Positions 38,270 through 47,526 are shown, counted from the stretch's first letter. The stretch: DNA of 64,000 bases from Ligilactobacillus faecis (GCF_029889745.1 NZ_CP123639.1:2275501-2339500), one strand, 5' to 3'. Translations and numbers: made by a program. The notes: generated by a model not told the origin, from the sequence alone.

Positions 38270-39040
38270 CAATAGACTCGAAAAAGCTTCAAGTGACATA
38301 TCTGGTACGACTCGTTGGCGGTGTAATTCATACAATCCTTGCGCCTTTGTAGCTAGACCTGGTTGCGTTGTTAAAGCTAGTTTATAACCGACTTTTTGTG
38401 CTAAAGTCGTTGAGATCTCGTTATAACGGCCGACAGGATAAACTAAAAAGTCCGTCTTATGTTGCAAAGTCTGCTTGAACCAATCTTTGGAAGCTTGCAG
38501 TTCATTTTGTTGCTCAGCTTCATTCAAGCGATTTAATTCTTGATGATTTTGGGTATGGCTGACGAAGGTGATCCATTTACTTTTTTGTAAATGTTTGATT
38601 TGTTCTAATGTCAACATACCTGGAGTTCCAACTTTGCTTGTGATCAAAGCGATCGTGGCCCGAATCTGATATTTTTTTAAAAGCGGCCACGCATTGGTGT
38701 AATTGTCTTCATAACCATCATCAAAACTGACTAAAACCATTTTTTTGTGGCCACGCGGACGTTTATTTTCAGTCAAAGCTTTATAGGCTTCAGCTGGTGT
38801 CAAAGTGTAGTAGCCATTATCGTGTAAATATTTCAGCTGTTGCTCAAGTTGCTCAGGTGGGACACATAGCCTATTTCCCGGCTTATTTTCGATACTATGA
38901 TACATCAAGATCGGAAAACTAAGTGGTTCAGTGGCTTTTTGCCATTTAGGCGCCGATTTTTTAGCTGCTAGAGTTGTTTGTGGTAACAATATCATTATTG
39001 CTAAAATAACTAAAAATACTAAACTATATCTTTTTAACAT
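38261..39040 (-). CDS. Polysaccharide deacetylase (NodB fold), exported
   Basis: About 259 residues. A signal peptide or anchor (YSLVFLVILAIMILLPQTTLA) is followed by a NodB deacetylase domain: FPILMYHSIE, then MVLVSFDDGYEDNYTNAWPLL (catalytic Asp and metal Asp), FVSHTQNHQELN (metal His pair) and FLVYPVGRYN. ATG at 39040 has AGGGGATG upstream. It probably removes acetyl groups from peptidoglycan or another surface polysaccharide. Single gene with its own promoter region. Confidence 0.9.
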   Translation of the reverse strand: MLKRYSLVFLVILAIMILLPQTTLAAKKSAPKWQKATEPLSFPILMYHSIENKPGNRLCVPPEQLEQQLKYLHDNGYYTLTPAEAYKALTENKRPRGHKKMVLVSFDDGYEDNYTNAWPLLKKYQIRATIALITSKVGTPGMLTLEQIKHLQKSKWITFVSHTQNHQELNRLNEAEQQNELQASKDWFKQTLQHKTDFLVYPVGRYNEISTTLAQKVGYKLALTTQPGLATKAQGLYELHRQRVVPDMSLEAFSSLLTK

Positions 39041-39129
39041 CAAATCATCCCCTGATCTAACATGACCTTATTTATTAATTTTTTCTAAATCGATTATATC
39101 CTATTTCTTGTTTTTTGCCTATACTAGGC

Positions 39130-39158
39130 TTGACAGTTAGTGATGCTCTTGTTAAAAT
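39130..39158 (+). promoter_or_regulatory. rpsD promoter
   Basis: TTGACA (39130-39135) and TAAAAT (39153-39158) are separated by 17 bases, a near-consensus housekeeping promoter. Confidence 0.8.
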
Positions 39159-39164
39159 AGCGTT

Positions 39165-39325
39165 TGTGTAAAATAATGCAGCGGTGAGCGGTAAGCTCGT
39201 CAACATTTCATTGCCAATTTGGTCCGTACCAGTACCCCTTCGGCTGCAAGGGTGAAAGTCGCAAAATGAAATGCACGAATACTAAACTCACACATTATTT
39301 TACTCCAAACAAATTATTGGAGGAA
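39165..39325 (+). promoter_or_regulatory. rpsD leader, probable S4 autoregulatory RNA
   Basis: About 165 nt of leader. A long-range stem pairs CATTTCATT (39208-39216) with AATGAAATG (39265-39273) and encloses CCCTT/AAGGG and other short stems, a multi-branch fold. Firmicutes S4 represses its own mRNA through such a leader. The specific fold here is my reading and was not matched to a model. Confidence 0.55.
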
Positions 39326-39331
39326 TTTTTA

Positions 39332-39940
39332 ATGTCTCGTTATACAGGTCCTTCCTGGAAAGTTTCCCGTCGTTTAGGGATCTCTCTTTCCGGTACAGGT
39401 AAAGAATTAGCTCGTCGTCCATACGCACCAGGTCAACACGGCCAAAACAACCGTCGTAAGTTATCAGAATACGGTCTTCAATTGCGCGAAAAGCAAAAGC
39501 TTCGTATGACATACGGTTTATCTGAACGCCAATTTGCTAACCTTTTCTTAAAGGCTGGTAAGATCCGCGAAGGTAAGCACGGTGATAACTTCATGATCTT
39601 ATTAGAACGTCGCTTAGACAACGTTGTTTACCGTTTAGGTTTGGCTTCAACTCGTCGCCAAGCTCGCCAATTGGTAAACCACGGTCACATCACAGTTGAT
39701 GGCAAACGCGTGGATATCCCTTCATACGAAGTTAAACCAGGTCAAGTTATCTCCTTACGTGAACGTTCAAAAGACTTAAAAGTTGTTAAAGAAGCTTTAG
39801 AATCTGTTGTTGGGCGCGTCCCATTCGTTGCTTTCGACGAAAACACAATGGAAGGTTCATTAGTTCGTTTACCAGAACGTGACGAACTCGATGCAAACAT
39901 CGATGAATCACTCGTTGTTGAATACTACAACAAACTTTAA
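39332..39940 (+). CDS. rpsD: 30S ribosomal protein S4
   Basis: A 202-residue protein starting at ATG of [16 protein letters not shown] with GGAGG upstream; the longer open frame before it is leader. The S4 RNA-binding domain is at about residues 92-155 ([28 protein letters not shown]). It nucleates 30S assembly on the 5' domain of 16S rRNA. It stands alone and ends in a clear terminator. Confidence 0.98.
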   Translation: MSRYTGPSWKVSRRLGISLSGTGKELARRPYAPGQHGQNNRRKLSEYGLQLREKQKLRMTYGLSERQFANLFLKAGKIREGKHGDNFMILLERRLDNVVYRLGLASTRRQARQLVNHGHITVDGKRVDIPSYEVKPGQVISLRERSKDLKVVKEALESVVGRVPFVAFDENTMEGSLVRLPERDELDANIDESLVVEYYNKL

Positions 39941-39961
39941 TATCAACTTTGATATTTTATT

Positions 39962-39992
39962 TAGAGTCCAGCCAAGCTGGGCTCTTTTTTTA
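39962..39992 (+). terminator. rpsD terminator
   Basis: AGAGTCCAGC, loop CAA, GCTGGGCTCT, then seven T. Confidence 0.9.
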
Positions 39993-40046
39993 CAGAATAT
40001 CTTTTAGAATATGTTAAAATCTAGTTACGAAAGGCAGGTCATACTT

Positions 40047-40511
40047 ATGAGTGGAACCGATAATTTACAAGAACATCTGAACAATGGTATGTATGGCACA
40101 CCACAACTCAAGCCTGACGAAAAGCGCAAATATCTAGGCACTTTTCGCGAACGCGTCTCACTTACGATCACCTTTGATCAACTAAAAGATCCACAAGCTT
40201 TGCTCGATCTAAAAGAAGAATTAGCTAAGCATCCTGATCTTTATGTGATCATCAACGGGCAACTCGAGCAAAAAATTCTAGCTTCACTACTAAAGATCGT
40301 TAAAGAAGCTAACGTCTCATTTACTTTAAACACTGATCAAGCTTTAGCTACTTGTTCAGATGCGATCGCCGTTGTTGTCTGCGCTAAAAAAGTAGCTTTA
40401 CACGAAGAAACTGTCGATGTTTTCCAAAAATACCCTGAAAAAAAATCACCTACAGTTGAAAACAAACAAAAAGAAGAACATTTCTCGTTTTTCCATGATC
40501 TTTTTAAATAA
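40047..40511 (+). CDS. DUF1694 (YueI) family protein
   Basis: About 154 residues from ATG (MSGTDNLQEHLNNGMYGTPQLKP), preceded by AAAGGCAGG. The N-terminal LNNGMYGTPQLKPDEKRKYLGTFRERV is the YueI signature; the centre is an alternating helix-strand domain (DLYVIINGQL, VSFTLNTD). Function unknown; cytosolic. It follows rpsD on the same strand but after a terminator. Confidence 0.85.
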   Translation: MSGTDNLQEHLNNGMYGTPQLKPDEKRKYLGTFRERVSLTITFDQLKDPQALLDLKEELAKHPDLYVIINGQLEQKILASLLKIVKEANVSFTLNTDQALATCSDAIAVVVCAKKVALHEETVDVFQKYPEKKSPTVENKQKEEHFSFFHDLFK

Positions 40512-40515
40512 TTAC

Positions 40516-40559
40516 TAAAAAGGAGGATACTAGACCTAAACTCTAGTATCCTCCTTTTT
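40516..40559. terminator. Bidirectional terminator after the yueI-like gene
   Basis: AAAAAGGAGGATACTAGA pairs perfectly with TCTAGTATCCTCCTTTTT. It serves the two convergent transcription units. Confidence 0.85.
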
Positions 40560-40568
40560 GAGGCTCTT

Positions 40569-40778
40569 TTACGAATTATAGCCAAAAAGTAAGACAAACA
40601 TCATCGCAATCAGCGATAAAAAGACTAATAAGCTAAAAAAGAAAACTAACAGAAACTTATACTGTGTTTTGATCGCTGTATCTAGCCGTAACAAAAAGTA
40701 GATCACTAGACAACAGCAAATGATATCAACACTAAATAAGAGCGCTAAAAAAAATCTTGCGCCAACAATATCAGCCAT
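40569..40778 (-). CDS. Small membrane protein, unknown function
   Basis: About 69 residues from ATG (MADIVGARFF) with GGGTGGGAC upstream. Two hydrophobic segments (FFLALLFSVDIICCCLVIYFLL and FLLVFFFSLLVFLSLIAMMFVLLFG) flank a short basic loop (RLDTAIKTQYK), a helical hairpin. It follows the GshF-like gene by about 25 bp on the same strand, probably one transcript. No family recognised. Confidence 0.65.
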   Translation of the reverse strand: MADIVGARFFLALLFSVDIICCCLVIYFLLRLDTAIKTQYKFLLVFFFSLLVFLSLIAMMFVLLFGYNS

Positions 40779-40802
40779 CACTTGTCCCACCCTTCTACTC
40801 TT

Positions 40803-42836
40803 TTATTTGAAGCGTTCAACTAATTTTTTAGCTAACGGACGCTTCTCTGGCTCCAACAAGACATATTCGTGCAAAGCTAACGTAGGCGTTGCATGCGCAT
40901 TTAAAAAGATCAACTGTTCAGCCTCAGCTTCAAAAGGTTGGTAGATATTAGGGATCACTACATCAAGTGCGCCATCAGCAAGTTTCAAAAGTTGCGCGAT
41001 CCGCTTGAGTTCTGTCACATAACTTGGATCGATCTCGTCTAACACTTCATATGATTGTGAACCAGTTGCATATGTGGCATCGTAGCGCAACAACACTTGG
41101 ATCCCACGCGCGATGACACTATCAAGTTTCAGACCTTGGGCACTCAACGTTTGGCGTTCGATCTCACCTAGTGTAAGTTCTTCAAATTTAGCCCGGGCAC
41201 GAGCGTTTTTCTTCATGATCAATTCTTTTAACGGCGTACGTCCGTCACCAACAACATTAGCGGGGATCCGTTCGATCAAACTGACGACCTGACCATCAAC
41301 AAATAATGCACGGTAAACAGAACCGGCAACGACTTGTTCGATCATGACTTGTTCACTTGTTTTAAATTGTGCCAAAACAGCTTGTTTCAAAGCTTTTTCC
41401 TTTGGTGGTAATCGGAAAAGCTGGGTCGCAGGTGAAGAAGATCCAAGCGCATTTTTGACAACGACTGCTTTATCTTTGACTTTAGGCCAAACCTTAACTA
41501 ATGCTTGTTTATCTTGTAAGAGCCAAGCTTTAGCGCTTGCGACCCCATGACTTTGTAAGAAACTCTTTGTCAATTCTTTTTGTTGCCACATCTCAGTCAT
41601 CAAAGCACTATTTTTATCTGTTTGCAAACCAGCTTTGACTAAATTTCCATTTAAGCTGATCAAACCTTGGTCAGCAGAGATCACTTGATAATCAAGCCCT
41701 GTTAATAAAGCTTCTGCCAAAACAGACCGCGTATTAGCATCGAATCCATCTTGTTTCAATAGCGCTGCTGTTTGATATTTTTCTGCTAGAAAAAAACCAT
41801 ACTCTTTAAGATCTTCATGTGTCCCTTGGGCTCGAAGGAGCTGCGCACTTGGAGTCGTCTCAACTTCTTTAAGTCTCTTTTCTAAAAGTGCAAATGTCCC
41901 TTGCCAATCAGCATAGCCAAATTTTTTAGCAAAACGATCTAACTCTTTTAAGAAGCTATGACCTTTGACAAAGATCGCTGTTTTGGCAAAAGGATTTTCA
42001 GCTGCAATTTTTTCTGCTTCGACCATCTCAACTGGTCTTTCTGTTTCTTCTGTCATCAAAAAATAGCCAACCATTACTTCTAGCAAGCGTAACTGATGTT
42101 TTGTAACGCCATGAGCCACAAAAGGATCAAGATCTAGACCTTTGAACTCTAGGTAATGGATCCCTTTTGCAAGCATTTCATCTCGCTTAGCGTAGTCTCC
42201 TCCAAGATCAAACAGCGCTTGATCAAATGATAAGAGGTCTTTTAATTCGTTTAGCTCGCTTGAAGAGATCGTACTAGCTTGTTTAAGCCAAGCCACACTT
42301 CTTTTAGGGGTCAACTGCTTTTCATTGATATCGATTTGCCAAGTGTAAGGAGTTGCACCAAATAAGTATGGGAAAAGCGCTTGATTTTTATAGAATCCTC
42401 GTAAGATCTTCAAATAAACTTGATTTCTAAATTTGACATACGAGATCTTTGACTTGCTAAAACGAGCAACATAAAGTTCACTAAAGAGCTTTTCTGGCAA
42501 AGCCACTCGGATCTTGCTCCCAAGTCTTTCGGAAGCAAACTTACCTTGTGAAAAAGGCCAAAGGCGATAGTTGCTCCCTAAATATTGGCGCACGATACTT
42601 TCTTGGAGTTTCATATCGGTCAAAGCATTAGCAAGATCAAGACCTTTTTTAGTCGTTAACCGTAATACACCAGACTTTAATTCTAGATATTGATTTTTTA
42701 GAGGACGTTTTATTTGTGCCAACTGTTGTTTTCTTTCTAAAATTTGCCAAGTTCGCTCGATCTGAAATGAGCAGGCACTTAACGCCTCAGTCAACTCTGA
42801 CGCGATGACTTGCGTTCCGATTTCATCAAAATTCAC
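40803..42836 (-). CDS. GshF-like protein: divergent glutamate-cysteine ligase half plus ATP-grasp half
   Basis: A 677-residue protein. The middle matches GshF (SNYRLWPFSQ, LFGATPYTWQI, YLEFKGLDLDPF). The C-terminal ATP-grasp half is intact (VVKNALGSSSPATQLF, VMIEQVVAGSVYRALFV, ERIPANVVGDGRTPL). GshF normally is about 750 residues and makes glutathione in one chain. Here the N-terminus is shorter and I do not see the glycine/glutamate-rich ligase motif at the start of the GCL half. So glutathione synthesis is not assured; another gamma-glutamyl or peptide product is possible. A TATAAT lies upstream on this strand, back to back with the rarA promoter. Confidence 0.75.
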   Translation of the reverse strand: MNFDEIGTQVIASELTEALSACSFQIERTWQILERKQQLAQIKRPLKNQYLELKSGVLRLTTKKGLDLANALTDMKLQESIVRQYLGSNYRLWPFSQGKFASERLGSKIRVALPEKLFSELYVARFSKSKISYVKFRNQVYLKILRGFYKNQALFPYLFGATPYTWQIDINEKQLTPKRSVAWLKQASTISSSELNELKDLLSFDQALFDLGGDYAKRDEMLAKGIHYLEFKGLDLDPFVAHGVTKHQLRLLEVMVGYFLMTEETERPVEMVEAEKIAAENPFAKTAIFVKGHSFLKELDRFAKKFGYADWQGTFALLEKRLKEVETTPSAQLLRAQGTHEDLKEYGFFLAEKYQTAALLKQDGFDANTRSVLAEALLTGLDYQVISADQGLISLNGNLVKAGLQTDKNSALMTEMWQQKELTKSFLQSHGVASAKAWLLQDKQALVKVWPKVKDKAVVVKNALGSSSPATQLFRLPPKEKALKQAVLAQFKTSEQVMIEQVVAGSVYRALFVDGQVVSLIERIPANVVGDGRTPLKELIMKKNARARAKFEELTLGEIERQTLSAQGLKLDSVIARGIQVLLRYDATYATGSQSYEVLDEIDPSYVTELKRIAQLLKLADGALDVVIPNIYQPFEAEAEQLIFLNAHATPTLALHEYVLLEPEKRPLAKKLVERFK

Positions 42837-42972
42837 TTTTGTTCATCCTTTACCGTAATTATTTATTGTTATTATAACAAATACCACGTCTGACCGCGAT
42901 CACTGACACAAATTTATCTGCAGAGTTTTTTGTTATAATAGTGATATAAACGATCGAGAAAGGAGTAATTTT

Positions 42973-44244
42973 TTGAAACCTTTAGCTTACCGCATGCGTC
43001 CGACTAAGATCGAAGAGATCGTCGGACAACAACACCTTGTCGGCCAAGGTAAGATCCTCGCACGTATGGTCCAAGCCAAACGCCTTTCTTCAATGATCTT
43101 ATATGGCCCACCCGGGACAGGTAAGACAAGCATTGCTAGTGCGATCGCTGGTTCGACTAAATATGCCTTTCGCATGTTGAACGCAGCGACTGATTCTAAA
43201 AAAGAGTTAGAACAAGTGGTCGAAGAAGCTAAGTTTAGCGGGACAGTGATCTTACTTTTAGATGAGATCCATCGCCTCACAAAGCCTAAACAAGATTTTT
43301 TATTGCCTCATTTAGAAAACGGTCGGATCATTTTGATCGGTGCTACAACGGAAAATCCTTATATCACGATCAACCCCGCGATCCGTAGTCGCACTCAGAT
43401 CTTTGAAGTTCGTCCTTTAAATGAAGATGACCTAAAAGAAGCGATCAAGCGCGCTCTTTCAGACAAAGAAAACGGACTTGGCGCACAGAATGTAACTTTG
43501 ACACCTGAAGCTATGCTCCATTTGACACGAGCAACACACGGTGATCTTCGCAGTGCTTTGAATGGTCTTGAATTAGCTGTCCTTTCAACGCCTCCAGATA
43601 AAACAGGAAACATCACTATCGATCTCAAAACGATCGAAGAATGTGTTCAAAAAAAAGCTTTAGTTCATGATAAAGATGGTGATGCACATTATGATGTGAT
43701 CTCTGCTTTTCAAAAATCGATCCGGGGCTCTGACGTTGACGCAGCTCTACACTATATGGCACGTTTGATCGAAGCTGGAGATCTGCCTACGATCATGCGC
43801 CGTCTTTTGACGATCGCATATGAAGATATCGGCTTAGCTAACCCAAGTGCTGCCGCTCGTTGTGTTCAAGCGGTAACTGCGGCTGAAAAGCTCGGTCTGC
43901 CCGAAGCGCGGATCCCCTTAGCTAATGCTGTGATCGAACTTTGCCTTTCTCCCAAATCAAATTCAGCGATCCTTGCGATCGATCACGCTCTAAGCGATCT
44001 AAATAACAAAAAGCTTGGCGAGATCCCATCTTATTTGCGCGATGCTCATTATCAAGGGGCTAAAGAACTCGGACGTGGACTTGACTATAAGTATCCGCAT
44101 GATTATCCTCACGGTTGGGTCAAGCAACAATATCTCCCCGACCCTTTAAAAGCTGCCCACTATTATGAACCTAAAGACAGTAGTCGGTATGAGAAAGCCT
44201 TAAAAGACCAATACGAACGTTTGAATAAATTTAAAAATGATTAA
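42973..44244 (+). CDS. rarA: Replication-associated recombination protein RarA (MgsA)
   Basis: A 423-residue AAA+ ATPase starting at TTG with AAAGGAG upstream. Walker A is GPPGTGKTS (near 43), Walker B VILLLDEIHR, sensor 1 LIGATTENP, and the C-terminal tetramerisation domain has YEDIGLANPSA and the DYPHGWVKQQYLP signature. It acts at stalled replication forks. A -10 TATAAT is at 42934-42939. The 6S-like RNA follows directly, as near Bacillus rarA. Confidence 0.95.
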   Translation: MKPLAYRMRPTKIEEIVGQQHLVGQGKILARMVQAKRLSSMILYGPPGTGKTSIASAIAGSTKYAFRMLNAATDSKKELEQVVEEAKFSGTVILLLDEIHRLTKPKQDFLLPHLENGRIILIGATTENPYITINPAIRSRTQIFEVRPLNEDDLKEAIKRALSDKENGLGAQNVTLTPEAMLHLTRATHGDLRSALNGLELAVLSTPPDKTGNITIDLKTIEECVQKKALVHDKDGDAHYDVISAFQKSIRGSDVDAALHYMARLIEAGDLPTIMRRLLTIAYEDIGLANPSAAARCVQAVTAAEKLGLPEARIPLANAVIELCLSPKSNSAILAIDHALSDLNNKKLGEIPSYLRDAHYQGAKELGRGLDYKYPHDYPHGWVKQQYLPDPLKAAHYYEPKDSSRYEKALKDQYERLNKFKND

Positions 44245-44319
44245 GCTTTACTTTCTTTCTGGCAACGCTTTCGAACTTTTTTGCATTCTATCAGGATGTG
44301 TGCTACTATAATAATATAC

Positions 44320-44512
44320 TTCTGAGATGTACGCGTTATCCTATAAATGTAAGGTTGACCGAACAACTTTTATATTAGGTATCCGTAACGTCTGGTGGCT
44401 GGCACACCTTCAGTGGGAGTCAAAGATCAGATCATGGGACCATTTTCCTGCGTACACGCGGGTTCAACTACAAGGATGATTAACGGCATCATCGGAACTT
44501 TAAAGTGAAAAA
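44320..44512 (+). ncRNA. ssrS: 6S-like RNA
   Basis: A TATAAT (44307-44312) lies a few bases upstream. The transcript folds as a long rod by inspection: CGTTATCCT near 44333 with AGGATGATTAACG near 44474-44485, then TGTA and GTTGA with TCAAC and TACA, then an open AU-rich bubble (GAACAACTTTTATATTAGG opposite TTTTCCTGCGTACACGC), then an apical stem (GTCTGGTGGCTGG... CAGATC). This closing stem-bubble-apical stem plan is that of 6S RNA, which binds the housekeeping RNA polymerase. The rarA-6S neighbourhood supports it. Exact ends are estimates. Confidence 0.7.
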
Positions 44513-44516
44513 CTTT

Positions 44517-44560
44517 GGGTAGCGGCTTTGACTTTTGTCTTAGTCGCTATCTTTTCGTTA
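44517..44560 (+). terminator. Terminator after the 6S-like RNA
   Basis: GGTAGCGGCT pairs with AGTCGCTATC, followed by TTTTC, just before the ribosome site of the next gene. Confidence 0.65.
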
Positions 44561-44577
44561 GAAAGGAATTATTAGCC

Positions 44578-44871
44578 GTGAAGGAACTATTTATTACCGG
44601 GTTGACTGTTATTTTAGGTGCGATCGTTCTTTATATGGGGATCTATCTCTTCTCCCATAAAAATCGCTCGATCTTTGGGCTTTATCACCCTCAAAAAAAT
44701 AAAGGTCTTCAAAAAGTAGTCATCTGTTGGGCCTATATCTTAACGATCTTAGGTAGTTTAACGATCATCTCTGCTTTTGCCTCGCTTCTGTTATTTCAAG
44801 TTATCATGCTTGTCTTAGATGCTTTTAGCGCTTGTATCCTCTCTTTTTTCATGGTCGCTTACTCGCGTTAG
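44578..44871 (+). CDS. Small integral membrane protein, unknown function
   Basis: About 97 residues from GTG (MKELFITGLTVILG) with AGAAAGGAATT upstream; the longer open frame reads through the 6S terminator. Three hydrophobic segments (about 4-26, 48-66 and 70-93) with a basic, aromatic loop (FSHKNRSIFGLYHPQKNKGLQK). This resembles DUF3784-like small membrane proteins, but I do not assign a family. Confidence 0.65.
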   Translation: MKELFITGLTVILGAIVLYMGIYLFSHKNRSIFGLYHPQKNKGLQKVVICWAYILTILGSLTIISAFASLLLFQVIMLVLDAFSACILSFFMVAYSR

Positions 44872-44946
44872 CACCGATCGTTCTTGCTTTCAATTTTGCA
44901 ATAAATAAAGTAAAATAATATTGATAAAGAAGAAAGGGTGATCCTG

Positions 44947-45435
44947 ATGTTACAAAGATACAAAAACATTCTCGTGCCAGTTGATGGTTCGCATGAATCT
45001 GAATTAGCTTTCAAAAAAGCAGTCGCAGTTGCTAAACGTAATGGTGCTGACACGAATCTTCATCTCGTTCATGTTGTTGATACACGTGCTTTCCAAAATA
45101 TCTCCAGTTTTGATACGGCTATGGTCGAACAAGTAACTGAAACAGCGAAGAAAACGATGGAAGGCTATGTCAAAGAAGCTAAAGAAGAAGGTTTACAAAA
45201 CATCTCTTACTCAGTCGAATACGGAGCTCCAAAGGCCGTGATCGCTAAGGATCTACCTGAAGAAAAGCATATCGATCTGATCATGATCGGGGCTACGGGT
45301 CTAAACGCGGTCGAACGTCTTTTGATCGGTTCTGTAACTGAATACGTAACTCGAACAGCAACTTGTGACGTTTTAGTCGTAAGAACAGACTTAGAAAATA
45401 AGCCGGCTTTGAAGAAGACTAAGCCTAAAAAATAA
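44947..45435 (+). CDS. Universal stress protein, UspA family
   Basis: About 162 residues from ATG (MLQRYKNILVPVDGSHES) preceded by GAAAGGGTG. The ATP-binding USP motif is present: Asp in ILVPVDGS and GATGLNAVERLLIGSVTEYVTR (G-2x-G-9x-G-S). The C-terminal extension is basic. It is a cytosolic stress protein, likely nucleotide-binding. It ends in a strong terminator that isolates it from the island. Confidence 0.92.
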   Translation: MLQRYKNILVPVDGSHESELAFKKAVAVAKRNGADTNLHLVHVVDTRAFQNISSFDTAMVEQVTETAKKTMEGYVKEAKEEGLQNISYSVEYGAPKAVIAKDLPEEKHIDLIMIGATGLNAVERLLIGSVTEYVTRTATCDVLVVRTDLENKPALKKTKPKK

Positions 45436-45439
45436 GTGA

Positions 45440-45487
45440 TCAAAAATCACCCTAAGTTGGAACTCCTACCAACTTAGGGTGATTTTA
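45440..45487. terminator. Terminator between usp gene and the island
   Basis: AAATCACCCTAAGTTGG pairs perfectly with CCAACTTAGGGTGATTT around an 8-base loop; A-rich and T-rich flanks allow use from both sides. Confidence 0.9.
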
Positions 45488-46093
45488 CATATAAATTTAG
45501 CCTTTTTAAATCAAGTGTCTCTTGAGCCACGTGAATAGTTACTTTGGATACTAAAAAATAAGCTCAAGCCTACCAACATCAGTAAGGCATACACGCTAAA
45601 ACCCCATTGTGCTCCAACTCCATCCATGATCTTCCCGACAAAATAATTGGCGATGAATTGACAGATCAAATTAATGAAATTCCAAAATGAAACTAAAGAA
45701 CTCAGTAGATGTTCTGGAACTATCTGCATAGCTTTCGTATAGACAATAGTTCGAACTGCAGGTCCAACTAACCCCAATGCAAAGATATATCCTGCCGTCA
45801 TCACTAGACTCTGATTCAATACTAAAATACCACCTAAGATCAAAGCACTAAATAAAAAGGTTACGATCAATTTGTTTTCTGTTATCCTCTTAGCTAATAA
45901 GGGTAATAGAAAACCGGCTAAACAAGCACCGATACCATACATTGTATCTATTGCCCCATAGTTGACCGAATTTCCATGTAAATGCTCTTGCACATATCCT
46001 GGTAGCGCAGTATTAATTACGTTTGATGCTACAAAAGGTATATATAATACAATTCCTAAAACTACGAGCCACTTTTGATAACGTAAATAATTA

Positions 46094-47526
46094 GGGTATC
46101 CGTCAACTGATATGGATATTCCTACAAACACTTCCTACAATAGAATTGTGGGGAGTGTTTTTTTACGCAAATATACAATCAATTCGTAAAAAGAAAAATT
46201 GTTGATTAGCAAAACCGTAACAACTTCGTTTTAAGAGTTTGATCTTTCGATTGATACCCTCCAAAGGACCATTGGAATATATTGAAGTTACGCTATTTAT
46301 TAGATAGCTGCGATTTTTACGGAAAGTACGAATGGTCGTATCCATCTCTGTATTGGTGCGCTCATAACTATCAAGAACCTCATTCAAAGTAGTAATGTCT
46401 TTATTCTTCAAAGCTAAGGTAATATCTTGGTAAGTCTGATAAACTATTTTGAATTTAGAAAATTTATTGATGATCAAGTCGATCGCATTCTGTTGAGTCA
46501 TATATTCATTGATTCCCCTAAGATAGACAACATTTTTAGGGTCGATCTCATCAGATTTTTTATGGAATAAACGCCACTGTGATTTGAGGATCTTATATTC
46601 TCGACTATGCTTATTGAGCGACCTAGTGAGAGCGATTCGACAACTGTCTAAAGCACGTCCGGCTAGCTGAACGATATGAAATCGATCAATAATAATCTTG
46701 GCATTCGGGAAAAGTCGTCGAATGAAACGCTGGTATTGAGCGTTTAAATCAATGACGACCGATTCCACTTGATCACGTTCAAACTTTGAGTAACGATTTT
46801 CAAAATAATTGATAATGGTAGAAGATAGTCTATCTGGGAGTTTAGCAACTAACCTATGAGTTTGTGCATCACAACAGATAAAAGAAGTTGTATTTTTAAT
46901 CGAACGAAATTCATCAAAACAAAGATTCTTGGGCAAAACAGGTACTCGATATTGAGGTTTGATCCGTTCGACAATAGTTCTTCGAACACTACTAGCAGAG
47001 CAATGACAGATGCGAGCGATAAGTTCACCGTTCAAACCTTCCCTAGCTAATAACATGATCTGATTTTTTAGTTTACGAGAAAGAGTTTGATTAGGCTTAG
47101 TCAATTCAGAGGTCGCACCGAAAGTTGTGCGACAATTTTTACATTGATAGCGTTGTTTATGAAGGATCATTTCATAACGTATACCGTTTAAACTTGGTAA
47201 ACGTACGTGAGCTTTAGCGAAACCATTTTTATTAACAGTGGCAAAGCCACAATTTCGACAACGGCTGATAGGATAAGATAGTACAGCTTTGATCAAAACT
47301 AATTTCTCTGTGCCATTATTTAAATTATCGATAACATCAATAACTTTGAGATTAGGGTCTTTAATATTTAGAAGTTTTAGTATACAATCGTTATGGGACA
47401 TTTAAATTCTCTCCTTTACGTGGTTTGTGGTGAATTCATTGTATAATGAGAGGGCATTAAATGTCCTTTTTTTTGCGCAAAAAAACTGGTATGGAATTTT
47501 TCATCCATACCAGAAAGTGTATACCC
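46094..47526 (-). mobile_element. ISL3-family insertion sequence, copy 1
   Basis: 1,433 bp. Imperfect terminal inverted repeats: GGGTATACACTTTCTGGTAT at one end and GGGTATCCGTCAACTGATAT at the other. Perfect 8-bp target duplication AATAATTA at 46086-46093 and 47527-47534. One transposase gene. It interrupts the MFS gene. It is nearly identical to copy 2 and in opposite orientation. Confidence 0.96.
46163..47401 (-). CDS. ISL3-family transposase (copy 1)
   Basis: A 412-residue transposase. N-terminal zinc-finger region (CRNCGFATVNKNG, YQCKNCRTTFG), a helix-turn-helix (GLNGELIARICHCSASSVRR) and the DDE domain (FDEFRSI with Asp, VVIDLNAQYQ, IIIDRFHIVQ; C-terminal Glu in SNGPLEGINRKIKLLKR). It looks intact. 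It differs from copy 2 at only a few residues (for example HRLVAK versus HKLVVK). Confidence 0.96.
   Translation of the reverse strand: MSHNDCILKLLNIKDPNLKVIDVIDNLNNGTEKLVLIKAVLSYPISRCRNCGFATVNKNGFAKAHVRLPSLNGIRYEMILHKQRYQCKNCRTTFGATSELTKPNQTLSRKLKNQIMLLAREGLNGELIARICHCSASSVRRTIVERIKPQYRVPVLPKNLCFDEFRSIKNTTSFICCDAQTHRLVAKLPDRLSSTIINYFENRYSKFERDQVESVVIDLNAQYQRFIRRLFPNAKIIIDRFHIVQLAGRALDSCRIALTRSLNKHSREYKILKSQWRLFHKKSDEIDPKNVVYLRGINEYMTQQNAIDLIINKFSKFKIVYQTYQDITLALKNKDITTLNEVLDSYERTNTEMDTTIRTFRKNRSYLINSVTSIYSNGPLEGINRKIKLLKRSCYGFANQQFFFLRIDCIFA

Noticed and set aside
45511-46131. A free-standing 206-residue membrane protein starting MFVGISISVDGYP
   Set aside because: The first dozen residues come from the end of the ISL3 element; the rest is the C-terminal half of the split MFS gene.
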